A DNA stretch of 64,000 nucleotides from NCBI RefSeq assembly GCF_016907955.1, contig NZ_JAFBCX010000004.1, forward strand, positions 186,001-250,000, read 5' to 3'. This stretch comes from Lentzea nigeriaca. GTDB taxonomy: Bacteria > Actinomycetota > Actinomycetes > Mycobacteriales > Pseudonocardiaceae. Position numbers and translations under genes: made by a program. Below the pieces are notes generated by a model. It was not told the DNA's origin. It made no database searches and saw only the letters and a list, made by a program, of their open reading frames with translations. Shown here in pieces: positions 19,738-28,245 of the stretch (positions within the stretch are counted from its first letter, which is position 1; each line of letters starts with the position of its first letter).

Positions 19738-19755
19738 GGTAAACGGCTGCTAACC
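19738..19755. promoter_or_regulatory. Operator at the TetR gene promoter
   Basis: Read on the minus strand this is GGTTAGCAGCCGTTTACC, sharing 13 of the first 17 positions with the operators at accD1. It overlaps TAACCT (19751-19756), a -10 box 6 nt before the GTG of the regulator. Binding here would give autorepression. Confidence 0.6.
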
Positions 19756-19762
19756 TCCCCCT

Positions 19763-20335
19763 GTGGCCGAGAAACCCTCACGTCGGGACCAGATCCTCAC
19801 CGCCGCGGCCGAACTCTTCGCGCGGCACGGCTTCCACGGCGTGGGCATCGACGACATCGGTGCGGCCGTGGGCATCTCCGGTCCGGCGCTCTACCGGCAC
19901 TTCCGGAGCAAGGACGCGATGCTCGGCGAGATGCTGACGTCGATCTCCGAACGGCTGCTCGACGGCGGCCAGGCCAGGGTGGACGCGGCGGCGAACGCCG
20001 ACGAGGCGTTGCGGGCGTTGATCGGCTGGCACGTCGACTTCGCGCTGGACGACCCGGCGCTCATCACCGTGCAGATGCGCAACCTCGCGAACCTCACCGA
20101 CCCGGACCGCCGGCGGGTGCGCGCGTTGCAGCGGCGTTACGTCGAGGTGTGGGTCGAGACGATCCGGCGCACCGTGCCGGACTTCGACGAACCGACCGCG
20201 CGGGCCGCGGCGCACGCCGTGTTCGGGTTGATCAACTCGACGCCCCACAGCGCGCACCTCGACCGCGACCAGATGGCCGCTCTGCTGTCTCGAATGGCGC
20301 TCGCGTCCCTCACACCGGTCGTCGTGACCTCCTGA
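19763..20335 (+). CDS. TetR-family repressor (BkaR-like)
   Basis: A 190-residue TetR regulator. The N-terminal helix-turn-helix is visible as ILTAAAELFARHGFHGVGIDDIGAAVGISGPALYRHFRSK in pieces over residues 9-48, with ALYRHF as the recognition-helix end. The GTG start lies 6 nt after TAACCT, so the mRNA is probably leaderless. Its operator copy matches the two sites at accD1, which marks it as the repressor of the leucine operon although an SGNH hydrolase gene lies between. Mycobacterial BkaR plays this role beside accA1. The ligand is probably an acyl-CoA intermediate (inference). Confidence 0.82.
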   Translation: MAEKPSRRDQILTAAAELFARHGFHGVGIDDIGAAVGISGPALYRHFRSKDAMLGEMLTSISERLLDGGQARVDAAANADEALRALIGWHVDFALDDPALITVQMRNLANLTDPDRRRVRALQRRYVEVWVETIRRTVPDFDEPTARAAAHAVFGLINSTPHSAHLDRDQMAALLSRMALASLTPVVVTS

Positions 20336-20376
20336 ATTGGCGATCAGCCGAGACCCTTCCGTAACCTGGCGCGACG

Positions 20377-22389
20377 ATGGGCGCGCGCAAACTCCTCCTC
20401 CGGCTCCCGGCCTGGTTCCGGTTCACGGTGATCACGCTCGCGGTGTTCGTGTGCGGGGTGATCGCCTCGCGCCCCGCCACGGGCGACGCAGGCGTGCCGC
20501 CGAGCGGTGACGTGATCGCCGCGGCCAACGCCGTCAACGCGTTCGTGACGCCGTCCGCCACGCACGACCCGAAGATCAACCTGCCGTCGGACTTCGCGCA
20601 GCACATGGGCCGCGATCCCAAGACGGTGACGGCGCCGGACGGCACGTTGCGGCTGGTCGACGCCTCGGGTGGCTGCTCAGGGCCGGCCGGCGACACCGAG
20701 TGGGACTTCAGCGTCGGCTGCCGCGCTCACGACCTGGGATACGACCTGCTGCGCTACGCCGAGGACAAGGGCCACCCGCTCGGGCAGAGCGCGCGCAAGG
20801 CGCTGGACGACCGGCTCACGGCCGATCTGCACACCCAGTGCCGGCTGAACCCGCGCGGAGCCGAGCAGAGCTGTCAGGTGGTCGCCGAGACCTACGCGCT
20901 GGGGCTGAAGTTCAACTCCTGGCGCCAGCGGTGGGGGCCGCCTGGGCACGAGCCGGTGGTGGCGTGGGCGTTCGGCAGCGCGGTCGTCGTGTTCCTCCTG
21001 CTGGCGCGCCTGCACGGTCGTCGCCGCGAGGAGGTCCCCGCAGCGGCGCCGGTCGAGCAGGACCGGTACGCGACCTTCCTGCGGCTGTTCAGCCTCGTGC
21101 TGCTGGTGCTCGGCGAGACGGTGGCGACGCTCGCGCACCTGCGCGGCGTCGGCACGCCGTGGCTGTGGGCGTTGCAGGCGGTGCCGTTGTTCTTCTTCGC
21201 GGGCGGGCACGCGAACCTGAGGTCGTGGCAGGCGCACGAGGGCGGCTTCGGCTGCTGGGTGTCGAGCCGGACGTCGTGGCTGCTGCGGCCGGTGCTCGCG
21301 TTCGTGTTGCTGTGGGTGGTGCTGTTCGCCGCGTTGAACCTGCTGGACGTCAACGTCGACGCGTACAGCCGCCTGATCACGCATCCGTTGTGGTTCCTCG
21401 GCGTCTACCTGCTCGCCGTGGCCGCCACGCCCGCCGCCGCGTGGCTGCACCGGCACTTCCGCCGCACCACGCCGTTCGTGCTGGTGCTGGCGACGGTCTT
21501 CGTCGAGGTCGCGCGCACGTCGACGGACTGGAAGACCGGCGGGTACGTCAACCTGATCGTCGGCGCGTTGCTGATGCAGCAGATCGGGTTCTTCTACGCG
21601 GACGGCACGTTGCAGAAGATCTCCCGCAGGGTGCTGGCCGCGCTGGGCGCGATCACGGTGCCCGCGCTGGTGTTCTTCAGCGACTACCCGCGCTCGATGA
21701 TGGTGCTCGGGGTGGCGCAGGTGTGCCTGGCGCTGCTGGCCCGCGGGCGCGTCACGACGTGGCTGGAAGGCCGTTCGTGGCACGTCGTGAACTTCGCGCG
21801 CCGGGCACCGATGACGGTGTACCTCGCGTACCTCGCCGGTGTCGGCGCGCTGGTCGGGCTGCTCGGGCTGACGCAGGCGCCGATCTGGCTGGTGTTCGGG
21901 CTGGTGCCGCTGGTCCTGCTGTTCCACCGGTTCGAGCGGAGCCTGGTCGCGTTCCCGAAGCTCGCGCACGAGTCGCACCGCACCAGGCTCGCGACCGCGA
22001 TGGGCGTGGTGTTCGGGACGCTCGGCGTGCTCGGGTTCGTGGTGAGCGGGTTCCTCGGCGACGGGACGCTGGTGCTGCTGCCGGTGGACCCGCTGCAGAA
22101 CGTCATCCACCTCCTGCTCGGCTGGTACCTGATCCACACCGCCCGCACCGGCAGCTGTGACACCCGGTTGCCGTGGCTGCTCACGGCGCTGGCGTGCGTT
22201 CCCCCGATGCTGGCGCTGGAACCGACCCCTCCGGTGGTGGTGCTGCACGCCGTGGCGATCGGCCTCGCAGTGCTCGGAGCCATCCCCAGGTCACGGCCGC
22301 GCACACCGGCAGCCACAGCATTCGTTGCCACACCCAGCCCGGATGATCTGGTGGCTGCTGCAGTCCCGGCAGCGGGCCCCACGCGCTGA
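20377..22389 (+). CDS. Phospholipase A2 domain fused to a multi-pass membrane domain
   Basis: A 670-residue protein. After a first membrane helix (about residues 13-31), an external domain carries CSGPAGDTEWDFSVGCRAHD (about residues 100-119) and DLGYD, the Cys-x2-His-Asp-x2-Tyr signature of prokaryotic phospholipase A2, with His118 and Asp119 as the catalytic dyad. Residues 190-650 contain about ten transmembrane helices that resemble acyltransferase-3-type membrane proteins (THPLWFLGVYLLAV is almost the same phrase as in the neighbouring acyltransferase). I have not seen this fusion described. TAACCT lies 9 nt before ATG 20377. The last 209 nt overlap the convergent acyltransferase gene antisense. 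A lipid remodelling role is inferred. Confidence 0.75.
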   Translation: MGARKLLLRLPAWFRFTVITLAVFVCGVIASRPATGDAGVPPSGDVIAAANAVNAFVTPSATHDPKINLPSDFAQHMGRDPKTVTAPDGTLRLVDASGGCSGPAGDTEWDFSVGCRAHDLGYDLLRYAEDKGHPLGQSARKALDDRLTADLHTQCRLNPRGAEQSCQVVAETYALGLKFNSWRQRWGPPGHEPVVAWAFGSAVVVFLLLARLHGRRREEVPAAAPVEQDRYATFLRLFSLVLLVLGETVATLAHLRGVGTPWLWALQAVPLFFFAGGHANLRSWQAHEGGFGCWVSSRTSWLLRPVLAFVLLWVVLFAALNLLDVNVDAYSRLITHPLWFLGVYLLAVAATPAAAWLHRHFRRTTPFVLVLATVFVEVARTSTDWKTGGYVNLIVGALLMQQIGFFYADGTLQKISRRVLAALGAITVPALVFFSDYPRSMMVLGVAQVCLALLARGRVTTWLEGRSWHVVNFARRAPMTVYLAYLAGVGALVGLLGLTQAPIWLVFGLVPLVLLFHRFERSLVAFPKLAHESHRTRLATAMGVVFGTLGVLGFVVSGFLGDGTLVLLPVDPLQNVIHLLLGWYLIHTARTGSCDTRLPWLLTALACVPPMLALEPTPPVVVLHAVAIGLAVLGAIPRSRPRTPAATAFVATPSPDDLVAAAVPAAGPTR

Positions 22390-23203
22390 GCGCCAGCGCC
22401 ACGGTGATCAGCGCGCTCTGATGCGCGAGGAAGATCCCCAGCGCGCTCTTGTTCAGCCACCGCGCGGGTTTCGTCGTGCCGAGCCTGGTCAGCAGCGGCG
22501 CGATCGTCAGCACCAGGCCGATCTGGGCGAACGCCAGCGCGAGCGTCGCGTAGTTCGGCGGGTTCAGGTTCGAGACGGCCGCACCGGGGATGCCGACCGC
22601 TGACGCCGGGTAGCCGCCGAAGTACGTCAGCAACGCATAACCCAGGATTCCGAGGACGAGCAGTGGCGGGCCGGGAATCTTCCTGCGTGCCAACGAGTGG
22701 CCGAGCTGCCAGGCCGTCCACCACACCGCGTACGGGATCACGAGCACCAGCACGATCGGGACGAGCACACCCCACGAGTGCTCGTCCAGCTTGCGCACCA
22801 GCGGTCTCATGGCCAGCAGAACCAGGTAGACGCCGAGGAACCACAGCGGCGTCGTGACCAGGAAGCCGATGTTGTAGGCGGTGTCCTGGTCGACACCGCG
22901 CATCGACAATCCGAAGAGGACAGCCGCCCACGCGCCGACCATCAGCAGCGTCGGCACGGCGAGTTGCTTCAGCCTGACCAGGAAAGGCGTCTGCGAGTGC
23001 GCCGCCGCGAACCCGCCCACGAAGAAGAACAGGCCCAGCGTTTGCAGGACCCACGACACCGGCGTGAGTGCGGGCAGGTGCTTGAGCGGGCTGTCGATGT
23101 ACATGCCGGTAGGCGTGTCCACCAGCGCGGTCACGAGCCAGTGCCCGAGTACGACGGTGACCACCGCGATCGCGCGAACTGCGTCTATGAACGGGTTTCT
23201 CAC
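22181..23203 (-). CDS. Acyltransferase family 3 membrane protein
   Basis: A 340-residue integral membrane protein with about ten helices. The N-terminus MRNPFIDAVRAIAVVTVVLGHW has the Arg and His spacing typical of acyltransferase-3 (PF01757) catalytic helices, and FFFVGGFAAAHSQ and TPLWFLGVYLVLL are further family features. It probably transfers acyl groups to an envelope glycan or lipid. Its ATG overlaps the hydrolase stop by 4 nt. The tail after the last helix is Pro-rich and antisense to the end of the phospholipase fusion gene; both reading frames look genuine there. Confidence 0.8.
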   Translation of the reverse strand: MRNPFIDAVRAIAVVTVVLGHWLVTALVDTPTGMYIDSPLKHLPALTPVSWVLQTLGLFFFVGGFAAAHSQTPFLVRLKQLAVPTLLMVGAWAAVLFGLSMRGVDQDTAYNIGFLVTTPLWFLGVYLVLLAMRPLVRKLDEHSWGVLVPIVLVLVIPYAVWWTAWQLGHSLARRKIPGPPLLVLGILGYALLTYFGGYPASAVGIPGAAVSNLNPPNYATLALAFAQIGLVLTIAPLLTRLGTTKPARWLNKSALGIFLAHQSALITVALALSAWGPLPGLQQPPDHPGWVWQRMLWLPVCAAVTWGWLRALRGRSPRRAAPPPEGSVPAPASGERTPAP

Positions 23204-23907
23204 TGCTGGTTCTCCCCCGAAGCGATCTTCACCAGCGCGGCGAGCGTCTCGCTGCCCGGCTCGTAGTAGGTGTCGTGCTTGCCGCCCTCGAACCGCAGCA
23301 CCGTGGCGCCGAAGCCGTCACTCGCCGGATCCGTGCCGTGCCCGAGGTCGAACAGCCGCACCTTGGGCACGAACCGCATCCAGTCACCGCTCGACCGGAT
23401 CGCCCACACGTGCGCCCGCGTCCCCAGCTCCGCCACCGAGTTCGCCCGCACACCAGGACTTCCGGTGAACACGATGTCGTCCACGGCCAGTTCGTGCGCC
23501 GCCAGCGCGACGACAACCGAGCCGTAGCTGTGGCCGAAGACGTGGATGCGCGCGTCGGTCTTCAGTGCGCTCACGAAGTCCACGAGTGCCGTGGCGCCTT
23601 GACGCGCGAGGCCACCGGTCGCGGCGTCCACACCAAGCCCCTGCGGCGTCCGGTACCCGAGCCACGCGATCACCGCGAGGTCGTCGCGGTGCGCCTGCTC
23701 GTACAGGTTGGTCGCCATCCGCCCGACGGTCCGGTCGAACCCGCCGACGTCCACATCGGACCCCGGTACGACGATCACGACGTCACGTGCCGTGGCGAGG
23801 TCACCGACGATCGCGACCCGGCGGGCGACGTCGGCACGCCACTGCGCGATCGAGGGCGCGACCGACGGAACGGCGATCAGCAGGAGGAACAGGACGACTC
23901 GGCGCAT
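23200..23907 (-). CDS. Alpha/beta hydrolase (DUF1023 type)
   Basis: A 235-residue alpha/beta hydrolase with an N-terminal hydrophobic segment (about residues 4-20). The nucleophile elbow is GHSYGS at about residues 124-129, the acid may lie near GSPGV and DPASD, and a late His (GGKHDTYY) fits the catalytic base. The DVVIVVPGSDVDVGGF stretch resembles the DUF1023 family of actinobacteria. It is the first gene of a two-gene operon with the acyltransferase. Substrate unknown; an ester formed or removed in the same lipid or glycan pathway is a fair guess. Confidence 0.78.
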   Translation of the reverse strand: MRRVVLFLLLIAVPSVAPSIAQWRADVARRVAIVGDLATARDVVIVVPGSDVDVGGFDRTVGRMATNLYEQAHRDDLAVIAWLGYRTPQGLGVDAATGGLARQGATALVDFVSALKTDARIHVFGHSYGSVVVALAAHELAVDDIVFTGSPGVRANSVAELGTRAHVWAIRSSGDWMRFVPKVRLFDLGHGTDPASDGFGATVLRFEGGKHDTYYEPGSETLAALVKIASGENQQ

Positions 23908-23969
23908 GAACCGAAGCTAGGAGGACGACAAACCGTCGATCATCCCTCTGACGTGCGGTTTTGCCGCTG

Positions 23970-24623
23970 CTACCCCGGTACTACGAGCCCGCTCTCGTAC
24001 GCCGCGATGACGGCCTGGGCGCGGTCGCGGAGGCCGAGTTTGGTGAGCACGCGGCTCACGTGCGTCTTGACCGTCTGCTCGGCGAGCACGAGGTGCGCGG
24101 CGATCTCGGTGTTCGACAGGCCCTGCGCGACCAGCACGAGGATCTCGGTCTCGCGCTCGGTCAGCACCGCGAGCCGGGCCGGCTTCACGCGTTCGGTGCG
24201 ACGGGACTTCACGAAGTCCTCGATCAGCCGCTTCGTGATCGACGGCGCGAGCAGCGCTTCTCCCGCCGCCACGACGCGGACGGCGTTGAGCAGCTCACGG
24301 GCGGGCGCGTGCTTGAGCAGGAACCCGCTCGCGCCGGCCTGCAACGCCTCGTAGACGTAGTCGTCGAGGTCGAACGTGGTCAGCACGAGGACCTTCACGT
24401 CCTCGGCGCCGTTGAGCAGCAACCTGGTCGCGGTGAGACCGTCCATCTCCGGCATACGGACGTCCATCAGCACAACGTCCGGTTTGACCGTACGCGCCAA
24501 CGCGACGCCCTGCACACCGTCGCCCGCGGCACCGACGACCTCGATGTCGTCCTGGGCGTTGAGCAGCGCGGAGAAGCCCTCGCGCACCATTTCCTGGTCG
24601 TCGACCACGACCACCCTGATCAC
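23970..24623 (-). CDS. LuxR/NarL-type response regulator
   Basis: A 217-residue response regulator. The receiver domain has the acidic pair Asp8-Asp9, phosphoacceptor Asp54 in VLMDVRMPEMDG, the Thr of VLTTFD, and the Lys of GFLLKHA. The C-terminal GerE helix-turn-helix is LTERETEILVLVAQGLSNTEI at about residues 152-172, given here in part, with EQTVKTHVSRVLTKLGL after it. Its ATG overlaps the kinase stop (ATGA), so the two are made together. The target genes cannot be read from the sequence. Confidence 0.93.
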   Translation of the reverse strand: MIRVVVVDDQEMVREGFSALLNAQDDIEVVGAAGDGVQGVALARTVKPDVVLMDVRMPEMDGLTATRLLLNGAEDVKVLVLTTFDLDDYVYEALQAGASGFLLKHAPARELLNAVRVVAAGEALLAPSITKRLIEDFVKSRRTERVKPARLAVLTERETEILVLVAQGLSNTEIAAHLVLAEQTVKTHVSRVLTKLGLRDRAQAVIAAYESGLVVPG

Positions 24624-25738
24624 TTGTCCCCCAACGGAATCCGCGCCCGCACCATGAACCCGCCGTCCTCGGTCGACTTCACGGTCAGCGTGCCACCGTG
24701 CACGGCGACACGTTCACGCATGCCCACCAGACCCTGCCCGCTGCCGCCGCCCATGGACGGACCTCCAGCGGTGTTGATCACCAGCACGTCGAGCTGGTCG
24801 TCGTTGCGATGCACGTGGACGGACGCCTTCGAGCCGGGCGCGTGCCTGGTGGCGTTCGTGAGCGCCTCCTGCACGATCCGGTACGCGGTGAGCCCGACCG
24901 CCTCCGGCACGTCGTCCACGTCGACCTCGGCCTCGTCGCCGGGCCTCGCCAGCTCGGGGATGCGGCTGATGCCCGGCTGCGGCTCGCGTTCCGGCTCCTG
25001 ACCGTTGGTCCGGAGCACACCAAGCAGCCGTTGCATGTCGGTGATGGCCTCACGCGCCGCCTGGCCGAGTTCCGCGAACTCCCGCTCGGCTTCCTCGTTC
25101 AGGCCTTTGAGGCGGTAGGGCGCGGTCTCGCACCTGACGACGACCATCGACATGTGGTGCGCCACGACGTCGTGCATCTCGCGCGCGATTCGAGCACGTT
25201 CCTCAAGAGCGGCTTTGGCGGCCTGTTCTTCCTCGAGCCGCTTCTCCGCACGTCCGCGCGCACCGAAGAGATAGACGACAGCCATGATCACCGGGACGAC
25301 GAGCGCCATCCCCGCGTTGACACCGTCGGAGTTCGCGACCACGAGCGTGCTGACCAGTGCGCCCGTGAGGACGATGCCACCCGAGTAGAAGGCGGCGACC
25401 AGCAAGATCAGGGGCAGCGCTGCCCAGTACTGGAACGGCGGAACCCCTGTCCAGTCCATGAGTCCGGCGACAGGCCAGAACGCCGCCGCGGACAGCCGCC
25501 ACGCGTAGAGCGGCGACCAGATCAACAGCACGAACGGCACGAATATGGAGGCGAACACGACCGGCCACCAGCCGTCCGGCTGCTCGTGCTGCACGTACTG
25601 AACGCTGCCGACGACGGCGAAGACGAACCCGTAGATGATCAGTGCGGCGTGAGCGGGGAAGCGCCACCGGCCGAGCACGGTGGCGAGCACCCGAGTCTTG
25701 TCCGGGCCGACGAACGTTCGGTACAGCGTGCGAAACAC
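24620..25738 (-). CDS. Sensor histidine kinase (HisKA_3/NarL-DesK class)
   Basis: A 372-residue membrane sensor. About five or six transmembrane helices fill residues 30-165, followed by a coiled linker (EKRLEEEQAAKAALEERARI). The H-box is AREMHDVVAHHMS, near residue 190. The HATPase region shows EALTNATRHAPG (N box) and GQGLVGMRERV (G box). I prefer GTG 25738 over 25741 because TAGCAT stands exactly 6 nt before it, the local leaderless pattern. It partners with the downstream LuxR-type regulator. The short sensing loops suggest detection inside the membrane, as for lipid or cell-wall stress (inference). Confidence 0.88.
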   Translation of the reverse strand: MFRTLYRTFVGPDKTRVLATVLGRWRFPAHAALIIYGFVFAVVGSVQYVQHEQPDGWWPVVFASIFVPFVLLIWSPLYAWRLSAAAFWPVAGLMDWTGVPPFQYWAALPLILLVAAFYSGGIVLTGALVSTLVVANSDGVNAGMALVVPVIMAVVYLFGARGRAEKRLEEEQAAKAALEERARIAREMHDVVAHHMSMVVVRCETAPYRLKGLNEEAEREFAELGQAAREAITDMQRLLGVLRTNGQEPEREPQPGISRIPELARPGDEAEVDVDDVPEAVGLTAYRIVQEALTNATRHAPGSKASVHVHRNDDQLDVLVINTAGGPSMGGGSGQGLVGMRERVAVHGGTLTVKSTEDGGFMVRARIPLGDK

Positions 25739-25858
25739 CACCCGATGCTAGGTGGATTCGCTGATTCCCACATTGACCTGCGGAGTGACATACCCCGGTA
25801 GCACTCTGATCAAGATGGGGCATTGCGAACGCGTGACACCGCGCGGTAGGCAGTACCT

Positions 25859-26365
25859 GTGAGACCACCACAGGATCCAGATCGCTGGGCACGGCTGACC
25901 GCCGTGGCCGGTGAGGCGCTGGCCGCGGCCAGGGCCGGTGAGGACGCTGTGGCGGTGGACCTCGTGACCGGCTACCTCAGCGGGTCGCCGGAGGGCAACG
26001 AGGAGATCAGGGAGCTCGTCCTGCTGCTGTTCGCCGAGTGCAGCAGCATGGTCGGCGCGCTCGGCTCCGGCGGCGCCACGCCGGTGAAGATGCAGGTCTT
26101 CGACGAGGAGGGCCGCGAGGTCCAGATCGACGACGCGGACCCGCCCGTGCGCACCGCGATCCGAGCGTTGCTGGCGGAGGTGCACGGCGACCAGGAGGCG
26201 GCCTCGGAGCAGATCGAGATCGCCCTGGCCAACGGGGCACCGCAGGAGCTCGCGACGGTCGTTTTACAAGCCCTGCGGTGGACCCTGAAGCTGGCGATCG
26301 AATGCGAGACGCGCGACCTGCCCGTCGCGCCGTGGATCACCGCGTCACTGGACGACCAACCCTGA
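25859..26365 (+). CDS. Conserved hypothetical protein (168 aa)
   Basis: A small acidic, mostly helical cytoplasmic protein starting MRPPQDPDRWARLTAVAGEA from GTG 25859. There are no membrane segments or known catalytic motifs. The pattern of Ala/Glu-rich helices resembles a helical repeat or adaptor. A weak TAGGCA box lies 6 nt upstream. The final 29 nt overlap the end of the convergent esterase gene. I do not recognise the family. Confidence 0.55.
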   Translation: MRPPQDPDRWARLTAVAGEALAAARAGEDAVAVDLVTGYLSGSPEGNEEIRELVLLLFAECSSMVGALGSGGATPVKMQVFDEEGREVQIDDADPPVRTAIRALLAEVHGDQEAASEQIEIALANGAPQELATVVLQALRWTLKLAIECETRDLPVAPWITASLDDQP

Positions 26366-27452
26366 CGTGCAACAGGGCGTCCACACCGGCCAGCAGGTGC
26401 TGGTCGAGCGGGAAGTAGCCCATCACTCGCGACGTGTCCTGCCGCGTCTTGCCCTGCGGCTTCTCCTTGGTCATGCCCCAGGTGGTGAATCGCCCCTGCA
26501 GCTGACCTTCCAGAGTGTCTTTGTCCGGCTCAGCCAGTCCGAAACCGTCGTTGCGCCCGAGCGTGCCCGCCATGACCGTGTACTGGTCACCGAGCACCGG
26601 CGCCACGAGCGCACCGGCGGAGAACCACTCGATCCGCTCGCCGCCCATCTCCATCGAACTGTTCGTGCGCTGCAGGTGGGCGTTGTGGGCGAACACGAAC
26701 GTCGGCCCCCTGCCCGCCTCGATCCGCCTGATCTCCAGCAGGTTCCGCGCCATCACACCGTCCCGCATCTGACAGAGGCGGGTGAGCCGCACCCCCAGCG
26801 GGTTCGGCTCCGCACACTCCCGGTGGTACCTCAGCAGGCTCAGCCCGGCCGTCAGATACGTCTCCGCGCGCACCCACGCCTCGTCGACCGCCTTGCGCCG
26901 ATACAGCTGCCTGAGCAGATCGGTGCCGATCTCCCGCAACCTGACGGCCTCCTCCGACCGCCCAGGCGACTGGGCGAAGTCCAGCACGGCCTCGTCCCGC
27001 GCCCACTTCTCGTCGTCGATCGTCAGGTCGACGTCCACCCCGAGGTAGTCGCGGGCGTGCTCGAGGTAGGGCCGCGGGCTTGGCGCACTGGTCGTCTCGG
27101 TCTGGAAGTCGAAGCCGTAGAACGAAAGGCGCTCGTCCTCCACTTTGTCCGCGTTGTACTCACGCATCCACGCCACCAGCTCACGGTTGGCAGGCCAGTT
27201 CTCCCCGAACGAGTGAGAGAAGCCTTCCTTCATGACGGTGTCGAGGTCCCCCGCCCCGCCGTGGACGTAGTCGTTGACGAGCATCCCCCTGACCCGGCAG
27301 CTCTCCAGCGCGATCGACCGGTAGCCCAGCCCGGCCAGCTGCTCGAACAGCTCGTTGCGGATCCAGGTGTGCGCGTGCTCCAGATGCGTCGGCTCCCCGA
27401 ACGCGAAGATCTCGGTGAAAGGGCTGATGAACTCACGAATGTCCTGGCTCAT
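26337..27452 (-). CDS. Erythromycin esterase family protein
   Basis: A 371-residue member of the EreA/EreB/SuccC superfamily (PF05139). The signature GEPTHLEHAHTWIRNELFEQ at about residues 20-39 matches the family motif GE-x-x-H, where Glu and His act in metal-independent hydrolysis, and FVFAHNAHLQR near residue 265 supplies the second conserved His region. Members hydrolyse macrolide lactones or unknown esters, and most chromosomal copies are not proven resistance genes. ATG 27452 matches the expected N-terminus. It diverges from the double-MerR regulator, whose operator lies between them, so the pair may respond to a natural product. Confidence 0.82.
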   Translation of the reverse strand: MSQDIREFISPFTEIFAFGEPTHLEHAHTWIRNELFEQLAGLGYRSIALESCRVRGMLVNDYVHGGAGDLDTVMKEGFSHSFGENWPANRELVAWMREYNADKVEDERLSFYGFDFQTETTSAPSPRPYLEHARDYLGVDVDLTIDDEKWARDEAVLDFAQSPGRSEEAVRLREIGTDLLRQLYRRKAVDEAWVRAETYLTAGLSLLRYHRECAEPNPLGVRLTRLCQMRDGVMARNLLEIRRIEAGRGPTFVFAHNAHLQRTNSSMEMGGERIEWFSAGALVAPVLGDQYTVMAGTLGRNDGFGLAEPDKDTLEGQLQGRFTTWGMTKEKPQGKTRQDTSRVMGYFPLDQHLLAGVDALLHVRVGRPVTR

Positions 27453-27468
27453 GTGGCTCAACCGTAAC

Positions 27469-27493
27469 ATTGAAAGCTCCATTGAAACTTTCA
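27469..27493. promoter_or_regulatory. Operator between esterase and MerR genes
   Basis: CATTGAAA occurs twice in direct orientation (27469-27476, 27480-27487), and TGAAAG (27471-27476) with CTTTCA (27488-27493) forms an inverted repeat. The element lies 17 nt upstream of the esterase start, in the right place to control both divergent genes. Confidence 0.5.
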
Positions 27494-27531
27494 CACGATT
27501 CCCGCTGCTTCTGGCGTCTAAAGTCTCAACC

Positions 27532-28236
27532 GTGCGCCCGTCCGATCTCGCCCGCGAACACGGCATCTCCACCCAAGCGGTGCGCAACTACGAGCAGTCC
27601 GGCTTCCTCCCACCCGCCACGCGCACCCCGTCCGGCTACCGCGTCTACACCGAGGTCCACGCCGCGGCGCTGCGCACGTTCGTCGCCCTGATCCCGGCCT
27701 TCGGCCACGCGGTGGCGGGCCAGATCATGAACGCGATCCACGCCGGCTCCCTCGACGACGTCCTGCAGACCATCGACCGCGGCCACGAACAACTCCTCCG
27801 CGACCGCGAAACCCTCAACGCGGTCAGCCGAGCCGTCCACGACCTGACCGACTTCGAACCGGTTCTGCAACCACGCTCGATCGGCGAACTGGCCAGACGC
27901 CTGAACGTCACCCCGGCCACCCTCCGCGCGTGGGAGGAGGCAGGAATCCTCGTCCCGTCCCGCGACCCCACCGGCTACCGCGTCTTCACCGCAGAGGACG
28001 TGCGCGACGCCGAACTGGCCCACCTCCTCCGCCGAGGCGGCTATCCCTTGTCCCGCATAGCTTTGGTGGTAGACCAGATCCGCACGGCGGGCGGCACCGA
28101 CACGTTGGCCACAGCCCTGACCGACTGGCGCCACCGCCTGAACACCCGAGGCCTGGCCATGCTCGCCGCCTCGGCCCAGCTCAACGACTACCTGACCGCA
28201 CGCTCCGCCCCGCAGTCCACGAAGTGGGACGCTTAG
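27532..28236 (+). CDS. TioE-type regulator with two MerR domains
   Basis: A 234-residue regulator with two complete MerR helix-turn-helix domains: residues 1-70 (RPSDLAREHGISTQAVRNYE, SGFLPPATRTPSGYRVY) and about 120-190 (SIGELARRLNVTPATLRAWE, EAGILVPSRDPTGYRVF). This tandem arrangement defines the TioE family, named from the thiocoraline cluster. GTG 27532 follows TAAAGT by 7 nt, so it is probably leaderless. A long spacer helix joins the domains, and there is no obvious ligand-binding tail. It likely regulates the divergent esterase and perhaps the oxidoreductase that begins 10 nt after it. Confidence 0.85.
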   Translation: MRPSDLAREHGISTQAVRNYEQSGFLPPATRTPSGYRVYTEVHAAALRTFVALIPAFGHAVAGQIMNAIHAGSLDDVLQTIDRGHEQLLRDRETLNAVSRAVHDLTDFEPVLQPRSIGELARRLNVTPATLRAWEEAGILVPSRDPTGYRVFTAEDVRDAELAHLLRRGGYPLSRIALVVDQIRTAGGTDTLATALTDWRHRLNTRGLAMLAASAQLNDYLTARSAPQSTKWDA

Positions 28237-28245
28237 GCTGATCTC

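Noticed and set aside
20677-22248. 523-codon minus-strand frame antisense to the phospholipase fusion gene
   Set aside because: Composition dominated by Arg, His, Gln and Pro. The other strand encodes the PLA2 motif and regular membrane helices.
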